This document shows, one piece after another, positions 1-6,458 of a stretch of 11,580 nucleotides of DNA. Under the pieces are notes generated by a model that was not told the origin of the DNA, did not search any database, and saw nothing but the letters and a program-made list of their open reading frames with translations. The position numbers were made by a program, and so were the translations under genes. The stretch lies in the NCBI GenBank assembly GCA_023380675.1, contig JAMCRS010000091.1:1-11580 (forward strand), read 5' to 3'. Each line of letters opens with the position of its first letter. The stretch's first letter is position 1. The DNA comes from Chloroflexota bacterium. Its GTDB lineage: Bacteria; Chloroflexota; Anaerolineae; UBA4142.

Positions 1-1622
1 ATCGGCGCGGCCAGGCCGCGCACCGCCTTTGCCGGCGGCGCAAGCGACGCCCTCAACTGCTGCGTGAGTGTGCACTGCGACGACGTGAGATCGGAAATCT
101 CAGTTACCTTGACCGAGTATTTCTTGTCGCTTCCATACTGCTTTGCTTTGTTGACGATCGTCGCCGTCGCCGTATCGTCCTGTGCAGACTGGAAGCAGAC
201 CGAGGATGCAAAGTTGCCCGCCCCCGTTTGGTAGTCGTCGTTCTGATATTCGGCGCTCTGCCCCTCGAAATCGACGGTCGCGATCGTGTCGACTCCCAGC
301 GCCAGCCCGGAAGTGAGCACCTGATAGTATCTGTCTTGCTTGACCATGAAGACGACCTTGTCCACGTCGCCCGCCGGCGCAAAGGTATGGGCCTGAGTTT
401 CCCCGACGGAGATGACCTTCCCATTCGTATCGTCCGGCTCGTAGCCGTCCCCCAGGTTCGGCGTGGGCGTGATCGTTGGCGTCCGCGTGGACGTCGCGGC
501 CGGCAGCGGAGTAGGCGTTGCGGCCACTTGTTCGACCACAATGTCATAGGTCATATCAGTACCGTAGATACCGCGGTTCGCGATGGAGGCTACCGCCGTG
601 ACGTCCGGCCCCGTGTTCTGGATGACGACGCCCGAATAGAGCGAGCCGGATGATACATCGTCGTTGTTGAGGACGACGGACCCGACCCGGACGCTCAGGT
701 AGGTATCGACGCCGGACGCGAGGTTGGTCGTGTAGACATGATAGAACTGCCCGGCTTTCGCAAGAAAACTGACCGAGTCCACGTCGCCGGACGGGTAAAA
801 GTTGTGCGTCTGGGCTTGTGCGAGCGCGATCGGCTTCGGCTGTCCTTCGTCCGGCTCGTATGCGTCCCGTCCGTCCGCCGTCGCCGTCGCGACGGGCGTT
901 GCGGTACTCTGCTGCACTGTCGGCGCTGCGGTCGGCGGGTTGATTACAATCGGCGCGGGAACGCTCGTAGGCGGCGGCGCAGTTGGAGCGACAGCCGCCG
1001 GCGTACCGGTGGGGGCCGGCGCCGGCGTGCTGGACTGGGCCAGCGTCGCCGTAGGCGTGGTCACGCTGGCGTGGATCGACTGAACGACGACCTGCGAGAA
1101 CTGCCCTGATTGTTCGAGGGCCTGGACGTAGGCGGACAGGACCGAATCTTGTGCCGCGCGGCCGGAAATGGAGAGCGTGGTCTGCGTACGGCTGATCGCG
1201 GTGAGCGTGATCTGGTCAGGATTATAGTTGCCGATCGCAGCCATGACGGCCGGCCAGTTGGGACGGGGCGCGGCGATGGTGGGACGGAGCGCATTGACTT
1301 GGCTGAGCTGCGCCTGGCTCTGGGCCAGCGGAGTGAGCAGCTTTTCGACCGCGGGGGCCGGCGTCGGCACCTGGGTCAGTGAGGTGCGAATGAATCCGAG
1401 ATCGGTGGTGAGCCCCTTGGTGTCTTCGTTCACCGACATGGAGAATAGGTAGAGAGGCAGGAAGAACACAATCATGCTGGTCGCCACGAGCCACAAGACC
1501 AGGGGCCGTCGTGTTGGTTTGGCGGCTGGCGACGATCGGCTGAGCAGCTGGTCAACTGCGTCGACGTCAGCCGGGGCCGCATTGGTTTTGGCGCCATTCG
1601 ACGCATTCTTTTGTAGAGTCAT
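1..1622 (-). CDS. PilN-like membrane-anchored protein with two PPC repeats (3' end outside window)
   Basis: The frame is open for 540 codons from the ATG at 1622 to the window edge, with no stop. The start lies 4 nt after the peptidase stop, with AGGA about 10 nt upstream. Visible parts: a cytoplasmic Ala/Ser-rich N-tail (1-38); one membrane span (about 41-63, LVLWLVATSMIVFFLPLYLF); a region (about 65-185) ending in LTAISRTQTTLSISGRA and a helix like the PilN core of type IV pilus assembly proteins; a Pro/Thr linker (186-250); a PPC-like beta-sandwich (about 253-366); a second Pro/Thr linker (367-390); a second PPC-like domain (391-508); and a tail. Two cysteines (476 and 517) could pair. In a single-membrane cell the C-terminal 470 residues would be outside. 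PilN joins the inner-membrane alignment complex of type IV pili; a stator or cell-wall anchor role in the neighbouring motor is my inference. The PPC call is firm by motif; the PilN call is moderate. Confidence 0.8.
   Translation of the reverse strand, partial: MTLQKNASNGAKTNAAPADVDAVDQLLSRSSPAAKPTRRPLVLWLVATSMIVFFLPLYLFSMSVNEDTKGLTTDLGFIRTSLTQVPTPAPAVEKLLTPLAQSQAQLSQVNALRPTIAAPRPNWPAVMAAIGNYNPDQITLTAISRTQTTLSISGRAAQDSVLSAYVQALEQSGQFSQVVVQSIHASVTTPTATLAQSSTPAPAPTGTPAAVAPTAPPPTSVPAPIVINPPTAAPTVQQSTATPVATATADGRDAYEPDEGQPKPIALAQAQTHNFYPSGDVDSVSFLAKAGQFYHVYTTNLASGVDTYLSVRVGSVVLNNDDVSSGSLYSGVVIQNTGPDVTAVASIANRGIYGTDMTYDIVVEQVAATPTPLPAATSTRTPTITPTPNLGDGYEPDDTNGKVISVGETQAHTFAPAGDVDKVVFMVKQDRYYQVLTSGLALGVDTIATVDFEGQSAEYQNDDYQTGAGNFASSVCFQSAQDDTATATIVNKAKQYGSDKKYSVKVTEISDLTSSQCTLTQQLRASLAPPAKAVRGLAAP
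99..452 (-). repeat. PPC-like domain, second copy
   Basis: This encodes residues about 391-508 of the same protein. It opens with GDGYEPDDTNGKVISVG, followed by AHTFAPAGDVDKVVF and YYQVLTSGLALGVDTIATV. Motif order and spacing match the first copy, but the two differ at many positions, so this is an old duplication rather than a recent DNA repeat. The domain has an extra segment (about 455-480) with one cysteine. Confidence 0.8.
525..866 (-). repeat. PPC-like domain, first copy
   Basis: This encodes residues about 253-366 of the PilN-like protein. It opens with DAYEPDEGQPKPIAL, continues with THNFYPSGDVDSVSF, and then GQFYHVYTTNLASGVDTYLS. This is the usual order of the bacterial pre-peptidase C-terminal (PPC) fold: an acidic YEPDD opener, an H-x-F strand, G-D-V-D, and a final 'T-x-L-x-x-G-V-D-T'. 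It aligns by eye with the second copy encoded at 99-452. PPC domains are non-catalytic extracellular beta-sandwiches. Confidence 0.8.
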
Positions 1623-1626
1623 GGCA

Positions 1627-2373
1627 TCAATGTCCTACGAAACGGTAAAGCAGCCACGGGACCGGATTGTACAAGAGCGCAACCAGGGTGCCCAGGCACA
1701 AGAATGGGGCGTACGGCATCTCGCTTCTGGAATCCCCGCGATGGCTGGCGAGGAGTGCGGCCGCGATCGCGCCGCCGGCGAATACGCCGACCATCAGCGC
1801 CCACAGCGCATTCGGAAAGCCGAAGACGAATCCGATCCAGGTTGCCAGCTTGACGTCGCCGCCCCCGAGCTCGCCCGGCCGCACCCACGCGACGCCGGCA
1901 AAGATCGCGAACCCAAATGCGCCGCCGACCAGCACGCCCAACACGTCGCTTCCCGGCGTCGTCAGGCGGACCAGGAGCGTGAGCGCCATCGCCGGGAATA
2001 CGAGAACGTTTGGGACCAGGCGATAGCGCAGGTCGACGATCGCGACCAGAATGAGGAATGCGCACAGGCAGGTCATCCAGAATAGCGCGGACGCCTCCAG
2101 CGGCGCGGACCACAAGTAAGCGAACAGCGCGGCGGAGGAGAGCTCGACCGCGAGGTCCGGCCACCGCGAGCGAGGAAGGCGCGTCGCTCGCCCGCGGCTC
2201 GCGATCGCGGCCAGCCATTGCACGAGCGCAGGCGCGGGCCTGGCGGCGGCATCTCGCGCGGCGGCACGTCGAGCGGCCGCCGGCCGGCCCGCCACAAAGC
2301 GCGGCAGCGCGTCAGCCAGTTGGCTGAGCAGCACGCCGACGATCCAACCCAAGAGCGCGAACAATGGTATCAC
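1627..2373 (-). CDS. Type IV prepilin peptidase (family A24), short form
   Basis: A 248-residue polytopic membrane aspartic protease, expected to cleave class III signal peptides of prepilins or archaellin-like subunits on the cytoplasmic face. The two catalytic aspartates sit in VDLRYRLVPN (Asp114) and GGGDVKLATWIG (Asp173), both in the A24 consensus, and PYAPFL follows near residue 222. The N-terminal part keeps a remnant of the PilD-type 'DALPR' region, then an Ala/Arg-rich stretch. The two CxxC zinc pairs and most of the methyltransferase domain of full PilD are absent, so cleavage without N-methylation is likely. The start is GTG, 12 nt after the previous stop, with an AGGGG ribosome site overlapping that stop. 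Its place in an arl operon suggests it matures that operon's filament subunits (inference). It could serve type IV pili elsewhere in the genome as well. Confidence 0.9.
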   Translation of the reverse strand: MIPLFALLGWIVGVLLSQLADALPRFVAGRPAAARRAAARDAAARPAPALVQWLAAIASRGRATRLPRSRWPDLAVELSSAALFAYLWSAPLEASALFWMTCLCAFLILVAIVDLRYRLVPNVLVFPAMALTLLVRLTTPGSDVLGVLVGGAFGFAIFAGVAWVRPGELGGGDVKLATWIGFVFGFPNALWALMVGVFAGGAIAAALLASHRGDSRSEMPYAPFLCLGTLVALLYNPVPWLLYRFVGH

Positions 2374-2385
2374 TGAACTTTGCCC

Positions 2386-3336
2386 CTAGTGGTCGAGCAT
2401 GAGCGAGTTGCCCTGCCGCAGTTTTTGCAGGACATCCGCAGCCTTGGCGATCAGGTCGTCCACCGAAACGTCCGGCATGCCTTTACAGAACGCCTCGAGC
2501 GCATTGATCGACGTATCCTCTTCTTCAAATAGGCTGGCGAGGTCACCCAGGCCGGAGCTCTGGCCCTCCGCGTCCTCTTCCGATTCCTTGTCTTCTGTCT
2601 TCTCCTCTTCCTTCTGTTCCTCGCCCGGCAGGGTGACCGCCACGTCTTCCGCCCCGCCCCCTTCCACGTCGGACATCAATTCGTCGAGACTGTCCTCGGC
2701 CTGCACGCCATCGGGGAGGCTCACGTCGCCCGAAGCGCCGACGCCCAGGCGGCGCCGTAACCGCGGGAGGCCTACGAACGCAAACACGCCCATCAGCGGC
2801 AGAACAGAAAGAAAGACTCCGATCAGAACGCCGGGCTGCCAGGCAAAGGCGAGCACCGAAGTGTCCGAAACAGGCAATTCGAGCGCGGCCTCGAGCGCGA
2901 CCAGGTTCCGCCGCGTCTCGGTGTCCTTGGCGGAATGTTCCATGTCCGATATCAACTTGGCAAGGTCGTCGCGGTTCCAGGTTGCGAACGCCTGTCGAGC
3001 TTGCGCGGCGTCTTTGGTCTCCCAGTACCTGTTCGCGGCCCAGTTGACGAACAGATGCTCGTAATCGGCCGACGATTGTCCCGGCGTATACGTGGTCCAC
3101 TGCACCGGCCAGAGCCACCAGCCGATGACGAGCCAGCCCAACAACATGCCGGCGACGTACGTCATTCCCAGGGCCGCCAGCCCCGGCCGCCGCGCCGCCA
3201 GCTCGCCGACGCGGGAGACGAGCGACGGAACGCGCACCGGCCGGGCTTGATTACGCACGTCGTTCGGTCGGACGCGGTCGCCGATTGGACCGAGATCGTC
3301 GGTCAGATTGGAGAGAATGCGCTGTGCAGTCGCCAC
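2386..3336 (-). CDS. Unrecognised two-span membrane protein with acidic cytoplasmic tail
   Basis: I do not recognise a named family. The 316 residues show: a basic N-tail (1-50); a first membrane span (about 54-76, GMTYVAGMLLGWLVIGWW) running into LWPVQW; an external helical region (about 80-160) rich in Ala, Trp and charged residues (YEHLFVNWAANRYWETKD); a second span (about 168-190); a basic stop-transfer (PRLRRR); and then a cytoplasmic part with a strongly Glu/Asp-rich low-complexity linker (about 212-275) and a final helical segment (about 278-308, INALEAFCKGMPDVSVDDLI). The 'W-PVQW' plus tetratricopeptide-like loop resembles membrane proteins I associate with Chloroflexota. The start is GTG, 4 nt after the arlJ stop. 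Its position next to arlJ, where archaea often keep arlX or arlCDE nearby, makes a motor accessory role possible. That is inference from place, not homology. Confidence 0.85.
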   Translation of the reverse strand: MATAQRILSNLTDDLGPIGDRVRPNDVRNQARPVRVPSLVSRVGELAARRPGLAALGMTYVAGMLLGWLVIGWWLWPVQWTTYTPGQSSADYEHLFVNWAANRYWETKDAAQARQAFATWNRDDLAKLISDMEHSAKDTETRRNLVALEAALELPVSDTSVLAFAWQPGVLIGVFLSVLPLMGVFAFVGLPRLRRRLGVGASGDVSLPDGVQAEDSLDELMSDVEGGGAEDVAVTLPGEEQKEEEKTEDKESEEDAEGQSSGLGDLASLFEEEDTSINALEAFCKGMPDVSVDDLIAKAADVLQKLRQGNSLMLDH

Positions 3337-3340
3337 AGGC

Positions 3341-4822
3341 TCACATCACCAGAGAGACGAGGGACGGTCCGATCAAAAGTAGGACGCCCGATATGAACAA
3401 CAGGATCGACAGGTAAAAGGTCATTTTGATGAGATGGGATCCTTCCGTCGCCACGACGGCGAAGGCGTTGATCAACGCGAGACCGAGGATCATGCCGACA
3501 GTGATCTGCGTCAGAAACTGGAGCTGCGGCTCGTTGAAGGAAAACATGTTCTTCAGACCCATGGCGCCCATCGCGTCAGTACCCTGACCGAGCGCGGACA
3601 TGGCGTCGTTCAGCCGCACGGCAAACTGACGCAGGATGCCGAGCAGAAAGATCATCAGCGCCGCCATCACGGCGTGCATGATGATGGCGAGATAGGAGAA
3701 CGTCGAGGCGACGCCGCGGCGCTTGGCGCGCAGCATGGCCGTCTTCATCGCGAACATGCTCGTGAGCGCACCGGTCTTTTCCGGGTCGCCGCCCAGCCCA
3801 ACGGCATCGATAAAGATGCCGGTTGCCTGCTCCGCCAGCCGGCTGCCGGTTTCGGTGGCGAAGCTCGTCCAACATAGGTTTGGATTGATGAACGAGCTCA
3901 GCCGAAGCACCAGCATTCGAATATCTGGTTCAAGGGTGGGGAAAGAGTCCTTTTTGATGCTGGAGAGCGCTTCCTTGAGCGTCGTGCCGCGAGACGTCGC
4001 CGTTCCGCCGAGGGACCGCAAAAACGGGCTGATCTCGCTGTCCTTGCGCGATATCTTACCATCGGCGATAGCGCTCACGATCCCGACTGGAGCCAGAATG
4101 ATTGCCGCGATAATCAGGGTCCACCCTTGCGCCAATCCGATCAGGCTGAGGCCCGCGGCCACCGCTAACGCGGTGGGGACCAGAATCAGGAACAGTTTGC
4201 GCGACAGCCGTTGTTCTTTGGAGCCCTTGGCCAACGGGACGGTGAACTCTTCAGGTGCAGTGCGGAACATCACCCAGGCGACTCCAAACGAAGCCAGCAC
4301 CGCGACCGCCACCATCAGGCCCATCATGCCGGTCCCGACGTTGTAGATCATGGTCATGACGATGTTCATGATCACGATCAATGCGGACGAGACCGAGACG
4401 GCCGTAAAGGCATCCGTCCATTTGTTGAGGCTTTCGAGTTTCGTCTCATAGTCGTTGGAGTAGCGCTCCCCTTGCACCATCGCTTCGCGTGACAAAAAGC
4501 CGGGGAGCGGCTCGCCGGATCGCAGCGCATCCGAAAGCCGCAGCAGGAAGGTTTTGACGTCCTCCGAATTAGCGCGCTCGCCGACCATGTGAACGGCATC
4601 CGGGTAGTTGTAGCGCAGGTTCTCCGCGACCTCGTGAATGCTCTTGAAGTACTGGGAGGGGGGACAGCGCAATTCGCGCGCCAATTGAAAGACGCGGGCA
4701 CGCGAGATGCCGGCGGCCGAGGTGGCGGACATGTGAATGAGCTGAAAGAAGAGATCGAAGCTCGTAATCTCTTCAAAGTAGTTTTTGACGGTGCGCTTCT
4801 GCGAGGACTTGGAAAACGTCAT
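3341..4822 (-). CDS. arlJ: Archaellum-type membrane platform protein ArlJ (FlaJ)
   Basis: A 493-residue polytopic protein of the GspF/FlaJ (T2SSF) superfamily, the membrane base on which ArlI works. Residues 15-40 (YFEEITSFDLFFQLIHMSAT) and AAGISRARVF are typical of the FlaJ first cytoplasmic domain. Spans follow at about 144-164, 167-187, 210-230 and 234-254. A second cytoplasmic domain (about 258-370) contains SPFLRSLGGTATSRGTTLKE, the repeated T2SSF signature, and further spans lie at about 376-400, 438-460 and 466-490. The single long protein with two T2SSF units is the archaeal FlaJ layout rather than the separate TadB/TadC pair. The ATG at 4822 lies inside the 3' end of arlI (50-bp overlap) and has a strong GAAGGA site 5 nt upstream; the conserved N-terminus supports this start. 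The overlap suggests tight coupling with arlI. Confidence 0.93.
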   Translation of the reverse strand: MTFSKSSQKRTVKNYFEEITSFDLFFQLIHMSATSAAGISRARVFQLARELRCPPSQYFKSIHEVAENLRYNYPDAVHMVGERANSEDVKTFLLRLSDALRSGEPLPGFLSREAMVQGERYSNDYETKLESLNKWTDAFTAVSVSSALIVIMNIVMTMIYNVGTGMMGLMVAVAVLASFGVAWVMFRTAPEEFTVPLAKGSKEQRLSRKLFLILVPTALAVAAGLSLIGLAQGWTLIIAAIILAPVGIVSAIADGKISRKDSEISPFLRSLGGTATSRGTTLKEALSSIKKDSFPTLEPDIRMLVLRLSSFINPNLCWTSFATETGSRLAEQATGIFIDAVGLGGDPEKTGALTSMFAMKTAMLRAKRRGVASTFSYLAIIMHAVMAALMIFLLGILRQFAVRLNDAMSALGQGTDAMGAMGLKNMFSFNEPQLQFLTQITVGMILGLALINAFAVVATEGSHLIKMTFYLSILLFISGVLLLIGPSLVSLVM

Positions 4823-6455
4823 AAAAATCCTTCAGTTTGCGATCCACGTGAAGGCGTTGGAGGATCTTCGCCCTCCGTTTCAATTCCGTGTAGATCACCT
4901 TGCGCTTGAACGGCGGTATGCCGCGCCGCAGGGCGATCTTTTCTTCCATGATGTAGCTGTTCATAAACCCCGGGAACTCGAAGGTGTCCGAGGCCGGGTT
5001 CCAGCGAAAAGCCTCGATAAACGAAAAACTCTCCGTCGTCGGGTCGTATCCTACGATCTCGTTGATGCTGGTCACGCGCCGCACCATGCCCTTGCCGGCA
5101 ACCTTGACCGCGGCCTGGATCAGCACCACTTCCAGATTGTCGATGTAGGCTTTCGGAATGTTGATCGGCTGGCCGGTGAGACGCTGGACCAGCTTCTCGA
5201 CCGAGGCAGCGTGAAAGGTCGACATGACGCCGTGCCCGGTCTGCATGGCCTGGAAGGCGATGGCGCCTTCCTCACCGCGGATCTCGCCGACGATGATCCG
5301 GTCCGGACGCTGTCGGAGGGCCGCCTTGAGCAGATCGAACATCCCGACTTCGGCGCCGCTGTTGTCCTTGCTGGACCCGCGGGTCGTCTCGCGAATCCAA
5401 TTCTTGTGCGGGACCTGCAGCTCTGGCGTGTCCTCGATGCTGACGATCTTTTTTTCCGGCAGGATGAACGTCGTGATCGCGTTCATGGTCGTGGTCTTGC
5501 CGGACGCCGTCGCGCCCACGACGAACATGTTCAGGCCCTCCTCCAGAATGAACGAAAGGTAGGAGAGCATCATATAGTCCATCGTCCCATATTCGACCAG
5601 CTGCATGACGCTGGTCGGCACGTCGGCGAACTTGCGGATGGTAAAGTTGCTGCCCCGCTTGGACACGTCGGTGCCGTAGACGATATTGATACGGGAGCCG
5701 TCCGGCAGCACGGCGTCTACGATCGGGTTGCGAACCGTAACGGGCCGTTTGATCCATTCGCCGAGCCAGACTACAAAGGCGTCGACTTCGTCCTCGGTCT
5801 GGAAACTGATCGCCGCTTGAATGCTGTGAAAGATCTTGTGCTCGATAAAGATCGGTCCGGTGCCGCTGCAGCTAATGTCTTCGATATTCGTGTCGGCAAG
5901 CATCGGCGCCAGCAGTCCAAAACCGATCTTGTCGCGGATGAGCGAGTACTTGAGGGCCTCGAGCTGGCGCGGCGCCACATGCACTTTGTTCTGGTCGCCG
6001 TTGAAGCTGGTGCTCGCGTCGATGGCCTTGACGAGCGCGACCGTTTTCGCCTCGTCCGTTTCTGCCGAACCGATCTCTTCGACCCAGTCGAGCAGCTTGG
6101 TCTCGATTTGCGGCATGATCGCGAGGAGGTTGACCGTCAGGTCCGGCTCGATCGGCACGTAGGTGTCCCGGTCTCCCTTGTCGTTCGGGTAGATGTGGAC
6201 GAATAGACCGTTCTCGATCGGATAAATGAGATTGCGACGCTCGAGGTACGACTGGTCGCGCGTAAGCTTGGGATAGTATTCGGGGACGCCGATCTTGTCC
6301 ATCGGGACGAGGTGCAGATAGGCGAACAGCGATTCGCTCTGCTCGCAAGCTTCCCGCAGCCCCTTGGGCAAAACCGATTTGATGTTGCAGCCAGGGCCGT
6401 GTTTGCAGTTCAGCTTGCGCTCGTCCACCTCAAATGGCATCTGGGCGTTCGCCAT
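4773..6455 (-). CDS. arlI: Archaellum motor/assembly ATPase ArlI (FlaI), type II/IV secretion ATPase family
   Basis: A 560-residue cytoplasmic hexameric ATPase; in archaea ArlI powers both assembly and rotation of the archaellum. An N-terminal domain (1-250) contains YPKL and LIYPI, then KRGSNFTIRKF, and the motor core follows. Walker A is GATASGKT (314-321), the Asp box is SIEDTPELQ (339-347), Walker B is RIIVGE (386-391), and the His box is TGHGVMSTFHA (407-417). The order and the phrase 'EYGTMDYMMLSYL' match FlaI more than PilB, PilT or TadA. An N-terminal CKHGPGC (Cys17, Cys23) might bind metal or be redox active; I cannot assign it. The ATG start is 3 nt after the arlH stop, with AGGGG about 7 nt upstream. 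All catalytic motifs are intact. Confidence 0.95.
   Translation of the reverse strand: MANAQMPFEVDERKLNCKHGPGCNIKSVLPKGLREACEQSESLFAYLHLVPMDKIGVPEYYPKLTRDQSYLERRNLIYPIENGLFVHIYPNDKGDRDTYVPIEPDLTVNLLAIMPQIETKLLDWVEEIGSAETDEAKTVALVKAIDASTSFNGDQNKVHVAPRQLEALKYSLIRDKIGFGLLAPMLADTNIEDISCSGTGPIFIEHKIFHSIQAAISFQTEDEVDAFVVWLGEWIKRPVTVRNPIVDAVLPDGSRINIVYGTDVSKRGSNFTIRKFADVPTSVMQLVEYGTMDYMMLSYLSFILEEGLNMFVVGATASGKTTTMNAITTFILPEKKIVSIEDTPELQVPHKNWIRETTRGSSKDNSGAEVGMFDLLKAALRQRPDRIIVGEIRGEEGAIAFQAMQTGHGVMSTFHAASVEKLVQRLTGQPINIPKAYIDNLEVVLIQAAVKVAGKGMVRRVTSINEIVGYDPTTESFSFIEAFRWNPASDTFEFPGFMNSYIMEEKIALRRGIPPFKRKVIYTELKRRAKILQRLHVDRKLKDFYDVFQVLAEAHRQKLL
4828..4833 (-). promoter_or_regulatory. Ribosome binding site of arlJ, inside arlI
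   Basis: On the minus strand GAAGGA is followed by five T and then the ATG at 4822. The site lies wholly within the last codons of arlI. It decides the arlJ start and shows that the 50-bp gene overlap is real. Confidence 0.8.
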
Positions 6456-6458
6456 GAG

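Noticed and set aside
104..547. 147-codon minus-strand open frame
   Set aside because: It is an Arg/Ser-rich shadow in another frame of the PilN-PPC gene, whose own frame stays open through the whole region and carries two PPC motifs.
4785..6206. 473-codon open frame on the plus strand
   Set aside because: It lies antisense to arlI, whose catalytic motifs are all intact. The translation is Arg/Asp/His-rich without domain motifs, as expected for a GC-rich shadow.
3341..6455. Reading the ATPase and platform genes as a Tad or type II secretion system
   Set aside because: A FlaH-type ATPase lies immediately upstream, the platform is one long double T2SSF protein instead of a TadB/TadC pair, and the ATPase phrases fit FlaI best.
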